Part shown: piece after piece, positions 28,906-37,353 of the stretch
How the letters are laid out: each line of letters opens with the position of its first letter
Position numbering within the stretch: the stretch's first letter is position 1
DNA from: Streptomyces verrucosisporus
GTDB taxonomy: Bacteria > Actinomycetota > Actinomycetes > Streptomycetales > Streptomycetaceae
Assembly (NCBI RefSeq): GCF_017114865.1
Contig: NZ_JADEYH010000002.1
Coordinates: 527,330-591,329, forward strand
Direction of reading: 5' to 3'
DNA length: 64,000 nt
Made by a program: the position numbers and the translations under genes
The notes under the pieces: model-generated
What the model was told of the DNA's origin: nothing
What the model saw: only the letters and a program-made list of their open reading frames with translations
Database searches by the model: none

Positions 28906-28977
28906 TCTTCGTGCCTCCGCCCGCGCGCCCGGTTCACCGGCGCGCCCTGCCCGCTCACGCCCTCGCGGGCGGCCGGC

Positions 28978-29358
28978 TCACTCGACGCAGAGGCAGAAGG
29001 GGTGACCGGCCGGGTCGCGGTACACCCGGAAGTCGCGCTCGCCCCCGTCGCCCTGGAGGAGTTCGGCCCCCAGCTCCAGCGCCTCCCGCTCGGCCGCGTC
29101 CAACTCCCGGCGGGGCACGTAGAAGTCGAGGTGGAACTGCTGCGACCGCTCGGCGCTCGGCCACTGCGGCGGCACGTGGCCGCGCGCCTCCTGGAAGGCG
29201 AACGTCCGCCCCTTCAACGCGCCCGAGTCGAACGTCACCTCCACCCACCTGCCCTCGCCCTCGGCCTTCCCGCCCAGCAGCCGTGCGTAGAAGTCGGCGA
29301 GCTTCCCCGGCTCGGGGCAGTCCAGTACGAGGACGTCCCGCAGCGTGGTGATGGCCAT
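28978..29358 (-). CDS. VOC (glyoxalase/bleomycin resistance) superfamily protein
   Basis: This 126-residue protein has two beta-alpha-beta-beta-beta modules: ITTLRDVLVLDCPEPGKLADFYARLLGG and then FHLDFYVPRRELDAAEREALELGAELL, ending FRVYRDPAGHPFCLCVE. The DPAGHPFCL ending is the usual last metal-site strand. Members include metal-dependent lyases, dioxygenases and antibiotic-binding proteins; the substrate is unknown. The ATG is preceded by AGGAGGGAAGAG. It may be cotranscribed with the dehydrogenase upstream (29653-30993), but the 294-base gap argues against a tight operon. Confidence 0.85.
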   Translation of the reverse strand: MAITTLRDVLVLDCPEPGKLADFYARLLGGKAEGEGRWVEVTFDSGALKGRTFAFQEARGHVPPQWPSAERSQQFHLDFYVPRRELDAAEREALELGAELLQGDGGERDFRVYRDPAGHPFCLCVE

Positions 29359-29652
29359 GGTGCTCTTCCCTCCTGTGTCGTGGATCACTGCTCCTGCTAC
29401 CCGGCCCGCCGCCTGTCGACGACTCCAGCCGAGGGTGCGCACCGCGGTGGCCGACGGCACCCGGACCCGCGTCGAGACGTGCGGGGCGCACGGCTGCCGC
29501 CGGGCGTACCACGACGGAAGCCCGGCCGGCCGCGGGCACCGTCGCACCATGGCCGTCCGCGGCAGCCGGGCGGGCAGACGCGGACGTACCGTGCACGGCG
29601 GCACGTCCTTAGGACCGGGCCGCCCCGAGACGGGGGGAGAGGGGGGCGGGCC

Positions 29653-30993
29653 TTACGCCGTCGGCCGGCCCAGCGCGCGGAAGGACCAGCCCGCCTTGCG
29701 CCACAGGGCCGGATCGAGGGTGTTGCGGCCGTCCAGGATGCGCTTGTGCGCCACGGACTGGCCCAGCGCCTCCGGGTCGAGCTCCCGGAACTCGCGCCAC
29801 TCCGTCAGGTGCAGCACCACGTCCGCCCCGCGCACCGCTTCCGGCGCGCTGTCCGCGTAGCCGAGGGTGGGGAAGACCCGCCGGGCGTTCTCCATCCCCT
29901 TGGGGTCGTAGACCGTCACCTGCCCGCCCTGCAGATGGATCTGGCCGGCGACGTTGAGCGCCGGCGAGTCCCTCACATCGTCGGAGTCCGGCTTGAAGGT
30001 CGCGCCCAGCACCGCCACGCGCTGCCCCAGGAACGCGCCGCCCACCGTCTCGCGGGCCAGCTCCACCATGTGGGAGCGGCGGCGCATGTTGATCGAGTCC
30101 ACCTCGCGCAGGAACGTCAGCGCCTGGTCCGCGCCCAGCTCGCCCGCCCGCGCCATGAACGCGCGGATGTCCTTGGGCAGGCATCCGCCGCCGAAGCCGA
30201 TCCCGGCACGCAGGAACTTCCGTCCGATCCGGTCGTCGTACCCGATGGCCTCCGCCAGCTTCACCACGTCGCCGCCGGCCGCCTCGCAGACCTCGGCCAT
30301 GGCGTTGATGAAGGAGATCTTGGTGGCGAGGAAGGAGTTCGCGGCGGTCTTCACCAGCTCCGCCGTCGGGAAGTCGGCGACGACGAACGGAGAGCCCTCG
30401 GCCACCGGCCCGGCGTACACCTCGCGCAGCAGTTCCTCCGCGCGCGCCGAGCGCACCCCCACCACGATGCGGTCCGGGCGCAGGGTGTCCTCCACGGCGA
30501 AGCCCTCGCGCAGGAACTCCGGGTTCCACGCCAGCTCCGCCGCGTCGCCCGCCGGGGCCAGCTCGGCCAGCCGCCTCGCCAGCCGGTCCGCGCTGCCCAC
30601 CGGCACCGTGGACTTGCCCACCACCAGGGCGGGCCGCGCCAGATGCGGGGCCAGGGATTCCACCGCGCTGTCCACGTAGGACATGTCGCACGCGTACTCG
30701 CCCTGCTTCTGAGGGGTGTTCACACAGACGAAGTGGACGTCCCCGAACGCGCCCACCTCCTTCCAGGAGGTGGTGAAGCGCAGTCGCCCGGTCGAGCCCT
30801 CCACCCCGGCGACATGGCGGCGCAGCAGCTCCTCCAGTCCGGGCTCGTAGAACGGCACCCGCCCGGCGGAGAGCGTCTCGATCTTCTCCGGCACCACGTC
30901 CAGCCCCAGCACCTCGAAGCCCAGCTCGGCCATGGCGGCGGCGTGCGTCGCGCCGAGGTAGCCGGTGCCGATCACGGTGATCCTGAGGGCCAT
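29653..30993 (-). CDS. UDP-glucose/GDP-mannose dehydrogenase family protein (UDP-glucose 6-dehydrogenase)
   Basis: The 446-residue NAD-dependent enzyme oxidises a nucleotide sugar twice to the uronic acid. The dinucleotide motif GTGYLG is at 9-14, CVNTP at 90-94, KSTVPVG at 127-133 and WNPEFLREG at 156-164. The catalytic Cys271 is in GIGFGGGCLPKD, and the C-terminal domain has GATFKPDSDDVRDSPAL. These fit UDP-glucose 6-dehydrogenase best. The start has AGGAG a few bases upstream; a longer in-frame extension is not protein-like. No partner glycosyltransferase is adjacent on the same strand, though envelope sugar genes lie a few kilobases to the right. Confidence 0.92.
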   Translation of the reverse strand: MALRITVIGTGYLGATHAAAMAELGFEVLGLDVVPEKIETLSAGRVPFYEPGLEELLRRHVAGVEGSTGRLRFTTSWKEVGAFGDVHFVCVNTPQKQGEYACDMSYVDSAVESLAPHLARPALVVGKSTVPVGSADRLARRLAELAPAGDAAELAWNPEFLREGFAVEDTLRPDRIVVGVRSARAEELLREVYAGPVAEGSPFVVADFPTAELVKTAANSFLATKISFINAMAEVCEAAGGDVVKLAEAIGYDDRIGRKFLRAGIGFGGGCLPKDIRAFMARAGELGADQALTFLREVDSINMRRRSHMVELARETVGGAFLGQRVAVLGATFKPDSDDVRDSPALNVAGQIHLQGGQVTVYDPKGMENARRVFPTLGYADSAPEAVRGADVVLHLTEWREFRELDPEALGQSVAHKRILDGRNTLDPALWRKAGWSFRALGRPTA

Positions 30994-31140
30994 GGACTGC
31001 TCCTGGTGTGCGGGCGAAATGCTGCCCGCGAGCATATCCGGCCGCCGCCGGGGCGGGCGGGGCAGTGCGGGCCGGTGCGCGGAGGGCCGGCGCGGGGCCG
31101 GTGTCGGCAAACTCATGTATCCGCGGCGAGGGCGGACCAC

Positions 31141-31146
31141 TAGAAT
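31141..31146 (+). promoter_or_regulatory. Candidate -10 of the acyl-CoA dehydrogenase gene
   Basis: TAGAAT matches the -10 consensus. The expected transcription start falls around 31152-31154, immediately at the operator-like motif that follows. No convincing -35 is visible. Confidence 0.45.
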
Positions 31147-31150
31147 TGTG

Positions 31151-31170
31151 TTACTTAACGGTAGTTAGCA
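31151..31170 (+). promoter_or_regulatory. Operator-like motif shared with the thiolase promoter
   Basis: This is the second copy of TTACNNAACGGTAGTTNNCA. Its core TAAC-GGTA-GTTA (31156-31167) is a perfect dyad. It lies at the predicted transcription start, a typical site for repression. Confidence 0.55.
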
Positions 31171-31196
31171 GCAGCGCACCCAGGGAGTGAGACACC

Positions 31197-32375
31197 GTGG
31201 CGGGATCGACCGACTTCGACCTCTACCGTCCGTCGGAGGAGCACGACATGCTCCGGGAATCGGTGCGCTCGCTCGCCGAGGCGAAGATCGCGCCCTTCGC
31301 GGCCGAGGTGGACGAGCAGGGCCGCTTCCCGCAGGAGGCCCTGGACGCGCTGGTCGCCAACGACCTGCACGCCGTCCACGTACCCGAGTCCTGTGGCGGC
31401 GCGGGCGCCGACGCGCTCGCGACCGTCATCGTGATCGAGGAGGTCGCCCGCGTCTGCGCCTCGTCCTCCCTGATCCCGGCCGTCAACAAGCTCGGCTCCC
31501 TCCCGGTGATCCTGTCCGGTTCCGAGGAGCTCAAGAGCAAGTACCTCGCCCCGCTGGCCAAGGGCGACGCGATGTTCTCCTACTGTCTCTCCGAGCCGGA
31601 GGCCGGCTCGGACGCCGCGGGCATGAAGACCCGCGCCGTGCGCGACGGCGACTTCTGGGTGCTCAACGGCGTCAAGCGCTGGATCACCAACGCCGGCGTC
31701 AGCGAGTACTACACCGTGATGGCCGTCACCGACCCTGAGAAGCGCTCCAGGGGCATCTCGGCCTTCGTGGTGGAGAAGGGCGACGAGGGCGTCTCCTTCG
31801 GCGCCCCGGAGAAGAAGCTCGGCATCAAGGGCTCCCCGACCCGCGAGGTCTACTTCGACAACGTCCGCATCCCCGCCGACCGCATGATCGGCGAGGAGGG
31901 CACCGGCTTCGCCACCGCGATGAAGACCCTGGACCACACCCGCATCACCATCGCCGCCCAGGCCCTCGGCATCGCCCAGGGCGCGCTGGACTACGCCAAG
32001 GGCTACGTCGCCGAGCGCAAGCAGTTCGGCAAGCCGATCGGCGACTTCCAGGGCGTGCAGTTCATGCTCGCCGACATGGCGATGAAGCTGGAGGCCGCCC
32101 GCCAGCTCACCTACGCCGCCGCCGCCCGCTCCGAGCGCGTCAGCCTCGGCGCCGACGGCAAGGCGGAGGATCTGACCTTCTACGGCGCCGCGGCCAAGTG
32201 CTACGCCTCCGACGCCGCCATGGAGATCACCACGGACGCCGTCCAGCTGCTGGGCGGCTACGGTTACACCCGCGACTACCCGGTCGAGCGCATGATGCGC
32301 GACGCCAAGATCACCCAGATCTACGAGGGCACCAACCAGGTCCAGCGGATCGTGATGGCCCGCAACCTGCCGTAA
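31197..32375 (+). CDS. Acyl-CoA dehydrogenase
   Basis: This 392-residue FAD enzyme introduces the alpha-beta double bond in acyl-CoA, the first step of beta-oxidation or of branched-chain acyl-CoA breakdown. Family signatures are present: YCLSEPEAGSDAAGMKT, WITNAGVSEYY, DHTRITIAAQALGIAQGALDYA, KQFGKPIGDFQGVQFMLADM and GGYGYTRDYPVERMMRDAKITQIYEGTNQ. The catalytic glutamate is in IYEGT. The GTG start at 31197 has GGGAG about ten bases upstream. From memory, the neighbourhood (near purK-purE) matches mycobacterial fadE25. Regulation probably works through the motif shared with the thiolase. Confidence 0.95.
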   Translation: MAGSTDFDLYRPSEEHDMLRESVRSLAEAKIAPFAAEVDEQGRFPQEALDALVANDLHAVHVPESCGGAGADALATVIVIEEVARVCASSSLIPAVNKLGSLPVILSGSEELKSKYLAPLAKGDAMFSYCLSEPEAGSDAAGMKTRAVRDGDFWVLNGVKRWITNAGVSEYYTVMAVTDPEKRSRGISAFVVEKGDEGVSFGAPEKKLGIKGSPTREVYFDNVRIPADRMIGEEGTGFATAMKTLDHTRITIAAQALGIAQGALDYAKGYVAERKQFGKPIGDFQGVQFMLADMAMKLEAARQLTYAAAARSERVSLGADGKAEDLTFYGAAAKCYASDAAMEITTDAVQLLGGYGYTRDYPVERMMRDAKITQIYEGTNQVQRIVMARNLP

Positions 32376-32384
32376 GACGCCTTA

Positions 32385-32447
32385 CCCGGGCGGCACGCCC
32401 GGGAACGCGTGTGGGCTCCCGGACCGTCCGGTCCGGGAGCCCACACG
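32385..32447. terminator. Tandem hairpins between convergent genes
   Basis: CCCGGGC and GCCCGGG (32385-32391 and 32397-32403) form one stem. An 18-base perfect stem (32408-32425 against 32430-32447) with a GTCC loop forms the second. They serve the acyl-CoA dehydrogenase gene and the opposing LCP gene. Confidence 0.85.
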
Positions 32448-32487
32448 TTCACATGGCCATGGTGGCGTCTTCCCCGCGCGGGCGGGT

Positions 32488-33702
32488 TCAGTCGGCCTTG
32501 ACCGTGACCTTCTCGCCGTTCCTCATCTGCTCGACGAGCTGCTTGACCCTGGCCATGTCCCACTTGAGCGAGCCCTGCGGTGCGGAGCCCGCTATCGGCA
32601 TGTTCATCGAGGTGCCCTCGCCGCCCGAGACGCCCTTCATGGCCCAGAACATCGAGGCGAGGTCGAACAGGCCCATGTCCTCGTCCACGATCAGGGTGTC
32701 CAGGCCCGCTCCCAGCGTCGGATAGAGCCTGAAGGGGTTGATGACCGTGGAGGGGGTGGCGGCCTGGTTCGCCAGGGCGGAGAGGAACTTCTGCTGGTTC
32801 TTGGTGCGCTCCAGGTCGCTGCCGGCCTCGTAGCGGTTGCGGACGAAGGCCAGGGCCTGGGCCCCGTCGAGGGTCTGGCGGCCCTTCTTGAAGTCGGCGC
32901 CGGAGTTCTTGTCCTTGATGTCGCGCGGGATGTCCATCTCCACGCCGCCGAGGGCGTCCACGATGGAGGCGAAGCCGCCGAAGCCGATCTCCGCGTAGTG
33001 GTCTATGCGCAGGCCGGTGTTGTACTCGACGGTGCGGACCAGCAGGGTGGCGCCGTCCATGGCATAGGCGGCGTTGAGCTTGCGCGCGCCGGGTGAGGGG
33101 AAGGTCTTGCCGCTCTCGGAGCCCTTGAACTCCGGGATGGTGACCCAGGAGTCGCGCGGCAGGGAGACCATCGTGTTCCCCTCGGGGCCCACATGCAGGA
33201 TGATCATGGAGTCGGTGCGCTTGCCCTCCGCCGAACCGGTGCGCAGCTCCTTGCGCTCCTCGTCCGACAGCCCTTCGCGGCTGTCGGAGCCGACTATGAG
33301 GTAGGTGGTGCCCTCGCCCTTCTCGGGCCGGTCCATGACCGTGCTCAGGTCGACCTCCCGGCGCAGCTTGGAGTCGGCCCAGAAGTAGGTGCCGACCGAC
33401 CACACCAGCAGTACGACGAGTAGTGTGACGAGTCCCGTCTTGAGCCGGCGGCCCCAGTCCGGCGCGGGTCTCGCGTCGCCGTACCCGGGTCCGCGGGGCC
33501 CGGGTACGGAGGGCCCGGCCGGGCCGCCGCCCGCGTAACCGGAACCGGCGTAGACCTGGCCCGTGTTGTAGCCGGAGTCGTAACCCGCCTGTCCGCCGTA
33601 ACCGTAGCCGCCGCCGGGATCGTTGCCGTATCCGGTCGTCGGTACGGCGCGGTTGGGAACCGGGCGCGGGCCGACGCCGCCACTGTTGGGCCAGTCAGTC
33701 AT
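32488..33702 (-). CDS. LytR-CpsA-Psr (LCP) family protein 1
   Basis: LCP enzymes transfer glycopolymers from polyprenyl-phosphate lipid carriers to peptidoglycan outside the membrane. This 404-residue protein has a Gly/Tyr-rich disordered cytoplasmic N-terminus of about 80 residues (YGNDPGGGYGYGGQAGY), one helix (TGLVTLLVVLLVWSVGTYFW) and an extracytoplasmic LCP domain. Core residues are visible: IVGSDSR, TDSMIILHV, VSLPRDSWV, KLNAAYAMDG, IDHYAEIGFGGFASIVDALGGVEM, LDGAQALAFVRNRY and DLERTKNQQKFL. It has no LytR_C domain and no cysteine at all, unlike the four other LCP proteins here. The ATG at 33702 lacks a close ribosome site, and an ATG at 33738 is an alternative. Confidence 0.92.
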   Translation of the reverse strand: MTDWPNSGGVGPRPVPNRAVPTTGYGNDPGGGYGYGGQAGYDSGYNTGQVYAGSGYAGGGPAGPSVPGPRGPGYGDARPAPDWGRRLKTGLVTLLVVLLVWSVGTYFWADSKLRREVDLSTVMDRPEKGEGTTYLIVGSDSREGLSDEERKELRTGSAEGKRTDSMIILHVGPEGNTMVSLPRDSWVTIPEFKGSESGKTFPSPGARKLNAAYAMDGATLLVRTVEYNTGLRIDHYAEIGFGGFASIVDALGGVEMDIPRDIKDKNSGADFKKGRQTLDGAQALAFVRNRYEAGSDLERTKNQQKFLSALANQAATPSTVINPFRLYPTLGAGLDTLIVDEDMGLFDLASMFWAMKGVSGGEGTSMNMPIAGSAPQGSLKWDMARVKQLVEQMRNGEKVTVKAD

Positions 33703-33850
33703 GGGAGGCAGTGTGCCCTCCCGGACCGGGCGCGCCATAGACAGGGGGGCGGAACAGGGGCACGGCTGTTGCAGAGCTGATGCATTGCGGGGGCGTGCGG
33801 GGCGTGCGGGATCACACCGGGCCGTGCCGTTCCGCCCGTGACGGGCGGCT

Positions 33851-33856
33851 TAGGGT
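33851..33856 (+). promoter_or_regulatory. Candidate -10 element for the leaderless thioesterase gene
   Basis: TAGGGT fits TAnnnT and lies exactly six bases before the ATG at 33863. Confidence 0.55.
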
Positions 33857-33862
33857 GGATGC

Positions 33863-34414
33863 ATGACCACTCAGGCCCAGGCCACCCCGCACGAACTGCC
33901 GGGCAAGCCCACCGCGGCGTCCCGCACCACCCTGTCCCACATCATGACGGGGAACGACACCAACCTCCTCGGCACCGTCCACGGCGGTGTGATCATGAAG
34001 CTGGTCGACGACGCGGCGGGCGCGGTCGCCGGACGGCACTCAGGGGGGCCGGCGGTCACGGCGTCGATGGACGAGATGGTCTTCCTGGAGCCGGTCCGGG
34101 TGGGCGATCTGGTGCATGTGAAGGCCCAGGTGAACTGGACCGGCCGGTCCTCGATGGAGGTCGGCGTGCGGGTGCTGGCCGAGCGGTGGAACGAGTCCAC
34201 GCCCGCCACCCAGGTCGCCTCCGCCTATCTGGTGTTCACCGCGGTCGACGAGAACGGCCGGCCGCGGCCCGTACCGCCGGTGGTCCCCGAGTCCGAGCGC
34301 GACAAGCGGCGCCGGCAGGAGGCGCAGATCCGGCGCACGCACCGGCTCGCCCGGCGCCGCGCCATCAAGGAGCTGCGCGACCGGCGGGCGGCCGAGGGCA
34401 TGACGGAGGACTGA
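33863..34414 (+). CDS. Acyl-CoA thioesterase, hotdog fold
   Basis: This 183-residue protein has a single hotdog domain of the acyl-CoA hydrolase (YciA/Acot7) type: TLSHIMTGNDTNLLGTVHGGVIMKLVDDAAGAVAGRHSG, with the catalytic Asp in the segment after HGG, and VTASMDEMVFLEPVRVGDLVHV. It should cleave acyl-CoA to free acid and CoA. The last 45 residues form a very basic helical tail (RDKRRRQEAQIRRTHRLARRR) outside the fold. The gene is probably leaderless. It converges on the second LCP gene with a gap of only 24 bases. Confidence 0.9.
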   Translation: MTTQAQATPHELPGKPTAASRTTLSHIMTGNDTNLLGTVHGGVIMKLVDDAAGAVAGRHSGGPAVTASMDEMVFLEPVRVGDLVHVKAQVNWTGRSSMEVGVRVLAERWNESTPATQVASAYLVFTAVDENGRPRPVPPVVPESERDKRRRQEAQIRRTHRLARRRAIKELRDRRAAEGMTED

Positions 34415-34438
34415 CGGCCCCACGGTCCGCTCCCGCGG

Positions 34439-36055
34439 TCACGGGCAGACGACCTCGTCGCCCGTGACCGTCTTTCCGCCCCCGCCCCCGACCTCCGGGC
34501 GCGCGGACTCCTCCGCCTCCTTCGCCTCCTCCTTCGGCGCCGGACTGGCGGAGGGCTCGGGAGCGTGGCGCACCCGCAGCACCCCGCGGTGGCCGGAGCC
34601 CAGCACGACCTCCATCACCCGTCCCTGTCCCTCGACCTCCTCCAGTTCCGCGCCGGGCAGCGCGGTGGCCAGGGCGCGCGCCGAGCGGTCCCACTCGGGG
34701 TCGTGGCGGATGACCGTGCGCCGTACGTCCTGCTTCTCCGCGCCGCGCGGAGTGCCGGTGGTGTCGAAGCCGGTGGCGCGCAGTTCGCGGTCCACGCGCG
34801 CTCCGAGGGCGGCGATCGGCGTGCCGTTCTCGATCTGCACCCGGATCTTGCCCGGTTCCACCCGGACCGGGAGGGGGCCGGGCGGACGCGCCGCGGCGCC
34901 CGGCTCCTCGTCGAGGTTCTTGCCGTCGCGCTTCGTCCCGTGTCCCGCGGCACGCCCCGTGCCGTGCCGCTCGGTGCCCTCCTCCGCTTTCGCGCCCGCC
35001 GCGGTGCCGGGCGACAGCGGCCGGTCCAGGCGCAGCGCCGCGAACATCTTCCCGGCCTTCTCCTCGTCCCAGGTCACGGTGGAGCCGATGCCGGGCACGC
35101 TGTGGTCAAGGTCCTCCAGGGGCACCGAGGCGAACTCCGAGGAGGCCGCGGTGAAGTCGCGCATCGCCCGCCCCAGGGCCAGCAGTTCACGGGCGCCGAA
35201 ATCCCGGTCGGCGCGCACCGACCCCAGGAGCGCCGATGCGACCCGGCGCAGCCGGACGGGGTCGGTCAGCACGCCGCCCCCGGTCGCCTCGCTGATCACG
35301 GAGGCCAGGAAGCGCTGCTGGCGCTTGATGCGGCCGAGGTCTCCCTCGGCGTCGACCTGCCGGGCACGGACGTACTGCAGGGCGCGGCCGCCGTCGAGCC
35401 GGGTGGTGCCGGCGGGCAGGTCGAGTCCGCTGCGGCTGTCGGTCAGCGGCCGGGTGGTGCACACCGGGACGCCGCCCAGGGCGTCGACGGTCCGCATGAA
35501 GCTGGTGAAGTCGACCTCCAGGTAGTGGTCGACGCGTACCCCCGTCATCTTCTCGATGGTGCGGACGGTCAGATGCGGGCCGCCGAGCGAGTAGGCGGCG
35601 TTGATCTTCCCGGTGCGGCCGGTGCGGAGTTCGCCGGTGGCGGGATCGGTGTACGGGGGGAACTCGGTGTACGAGTCGCGGGGGATGCTCACCACGCTGG
35701 CCCGGTCGCGGTCGGCGGACAGGTGCACCAGCATGAGCGTGTCGGTGCAGTTGCAGGGCGTCCCGCCGAGGGAGTACCGCTGCCGCTCCTCCTCGGTGAC
35801 GGTGTCGCGTCCGTCGGTGCCGACGACCAGGAAGTTGAGGCCGTCGCCGCTCAGGGGGCGGTGGCTGAGGCCGCGGAAGGGGTCCACCCGCTCCAGTCGG
35901 CCGTCCAGCCCGGAGACCAGCGCGTGGCCGATGCCGCCGGCCATCAGCACCATCGCCGAGACGGCGGTGGCCGCCCGGAGACCCCAGCGGGACGGGCCCC
36001 GCCGCTTCGGCCGGGGACGGGCGTGGCGACCGCGCTGACGGGACCGTGCGGGCAT
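34439..36055 (-). CDS. LytR-CpsA-Psr (LCP) family protein 2, with LytR_C domain
   Basis: The 538-residue protein has a very basic N-terminus (MPARSRQRGRHARPRPKRRG), a helix (TAVSAMVLMAGGIGHALV), an LCP domain and a C-terminal LytR_C domain. LCP motifs are LVVGTDGRDT, TLMLVHLSADRDRASVVSIP-RDS, KINAAYSLGG, VDHYLEVDFTSFMRTVDALGGVPV, LDGGRALQYVRARQ and DLGRIKRQQRFL. LytR_C is near 390-480 (IRVQIENGTPIAALGARV). It carries exactly four cysteines, all outside the membrane: two in PCNCTD, one in GVPVC and one at the very end (EVVCP). GGAGGTG lies eight bases before the ATG. It is likely a wall glycopolymer ligase, with the polymer unknown. Confidence 0.93.
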   Translation of the reverse strand: MPARSRQRGRHARPRPKRRGPSRWGLRAATAVSAMVLMAGGIGHALVSGLDGRLERVDPFRGLSHRPLSGDGLNFLVVGTDGRDTVTEEERQRYSLGGTPCNCTDTLMLVHLSADRDRASVVSIPRDSYTEFPPYTDPATGELRTGRTGKINAAYSLGGPHLTVRTIEKMTGVRVDHYLEVDFTSFMRTVDALGGVPVCTTRPLTDSRSGLDLPAGTTRLDGGRALQYVRARQVDAEGDLGRIKRQQRFLASVISEATGGGVLTDPVRLRRVASALLGSVRADRDFGARELLALGRAMRDFTAASSEFASVPLEDLDHSVPGIGSTVTWDEEKAGKMFAALRLDRPLSPGTAAGAKAEEGTERHGTGRAAGHGTKRDGKNLDEEPGAAARPPGPLPVRVEPGKIRVQIENGTPIAALGARVDRELRATGFDTTGTPRGAEKQDVRRTVIRHDPEWDRSARALATALPGAELEEVEGQGRVMEVVLGSGHRGVLRVRHAPEPSASPAPKEEAKEAEESARPEVGGGGGKTVTGDEVVCP

Positions 36056-36190
36056 CGGGGAAGCACCTCCGTGGCGGTGGGGGCCAGGAAGCGGCCAACA
36101 TAGGCCCATACGATCTACGGACCACCGGTCCCACGCCGCCCGCCGCCCGCGGCCACCCGGCTGCCGTGCGAGCGCATCACCCGATCGCGG

Positions 36191-36196
36191 TACCGT
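36191..36196 (+). promoter_or_regulatory. Candidate -10 element for the leaderless glycosyltransferase gene
   Basis: TACCGT fits TAnnnT and lies exactly six bases before the GTG at 36203. No ribosome binding site is present. Confidence 0.5.
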
Positions 36197-36202
36197 GACC
36201 CG

Positions 36203-37246
36203 GTGAGCTCTCCTGTCGAACCCACCTCCCAGCCCGCGGCCCCGCCCGCGGTCTCCGTGATCATGCCGGTGCTCAACGAGGAACGGCATCTGCGCAGCTC
36301 GGTGCGGCACATCCTGGAGCAGGACTACGCCGGCGAGCTGGAGGTCGTGATCGCGCTCGGTCCCTCCGAGGACCGCACCGACACCATCGCCGCCGAGCTG
36401 GTCCGCGAGGACCCGCGGGTGCGCACCGTGCCCAACCCCACCGGCCGCACCCCCGCCGGTCTCAACGCGGCCATCGCCGCCTCCCGCCACCCGGTCGTGG
36501 TGCGGGTGGACGGGCACGGGATGCTCTCGCCGGACTACATCGCGACCGCGGTGCGGCTGCTGGAGGAGACCGGCGCGGCCAACGTCGGCGGCATCATGCA
36601 CGCCGAGGGCGAGAACGACTGGGAGAAGGCCGTGGCCGCCGCCATGACCTCAAGGATCGGGGTGGGGAACGCGGCCTTCCACACCGGCGGCGAGGCGGGC
36701 GAGGCCGAGACGGTCTACCTGGGCGTCTTCCGCCGCGAGGTGCTGGAGCGGCAGGGCGGCTACAACGAGGAGTTCATCAGGGCGCAGGACTGGGAGCTGA
36801 ACTTCCGCATCCGCCAGGACGGCGGGCTGATCTGGTTCTCGCCCGAACTGCTGGTCTCCTACCGCCCCCGGCCCAGCGTCCGCGCGCTGGCCAAGCAGTA
36901 CCGCAACTACGGCCGCTGGCGGCACGTGGTGGCCCGCTACCACTCGGGTTCGATCAACCTGCGCTACCTGGCGCCGCCGGCGGCCGTACTGGCCATCGGG
37001 GCGGGAGTGGTCGCGGGCGCCCTGGTCACGCCGTGGGCCCTGGTCGTCCCGGGCGGCTACCTGGCGGCCATCACCGCGGGATCGGTCCCGGCGGGGAAGG
37101 GGCTGCCGTTCGGGGCGCGGGTGCGCATCCCGCTGGCGCTGGCCACCATGCACATGTCCTGGGGCTGGGGCTTTCTGACGAGTCCCAGGAAGCTGGCGGA
37201 GAAGGTGAGGGCCAGCAGCCGGGAGCCGGTTGCGGCGGGCGGCTGA
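36203..37246 (+). CDS. Family 2 glycosyltransferase, membrane-bound
   Basis: This 347-residue GT-A glycosyltransferase resembles ExoA-type enzymes. The nucleotide-sugar domain opens with VSVIMPVLNEERHLRSSVRHIL and holds the metal motif VVRVDGHG (D-x-H in place of D-x-D) and the acceptor motif RAQDWELNFRIRQDGG (ED-x-E-like, with QxxRW-like KQYRNYGRWRHVV after it). Two C-terminal helices follow (AAVLAIGAGVVAGALV and WALVVPGGYLAAITAG). It should add a sugar to a lipid-linked or other envelope acceptor on the inner face. It lies between LCP genes on the opposite strand, so a role in building the polymer they attach is plausible but inferred. Confidence 0.9.
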   Translation: MSSPVEPTSQPAAPPAVSVIMPVLNEERHLRSSVRHILEQDYAGELEVVIALGPSEDRTDTIAAELVREDPRVRTVPNPTGRTPAGLNAAIAASRHPVVVRVDGHGMLSPDYIATAVRLLEETGAANVGGIMHAEGENDWEKAVAAAMTSRIGVGNAAFHTGGEAGEAETVYLGVFRREVLERQGGYNEEFIRAQDWELNFRIRQDGGLIWFSPELLVSYRPRPSVRALAKQYRNYGRWRHVVARYHSGSINLRYLAPPAAVLAIGAGVVAGALVTPWALVVPGGYLAAITAGSVPAGKGLPFGARVRIPLALATMHMSWGWGFLTSPRKLAEKVRASSREPVAAGG

Positions 37247-37270
37247 CCTGGGCCCGCCGCACACACCACA

Positions 37271-37302
37271 GGGCCGCGCCCTCCGCTCCCGGAGCGCGGC
37301 CC
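37271..37302. terminator. Hairpin between the convergent glycosyltransferase and LCP genes
   Basis: GGGCCGCGC and GCGCGGCCC (37271-37279 and 37294-37302) form a nine-base stem with a 14-base loop. Confidence 0.6.
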
Positions 37303-37353
37303 GTTCCCGTCCTCCGGTTCCCTCCCGCCCCGCCGGGTCACCGGGTCACCGGA

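Noticed and set aside
36056..36601. N-terminal extension of LCP protein 2 by 182 codons
   Set aside because: It lies antisense to the glycosyltransferase start and is not LCP-like; the ATG at 36055 has a good ribosome site.
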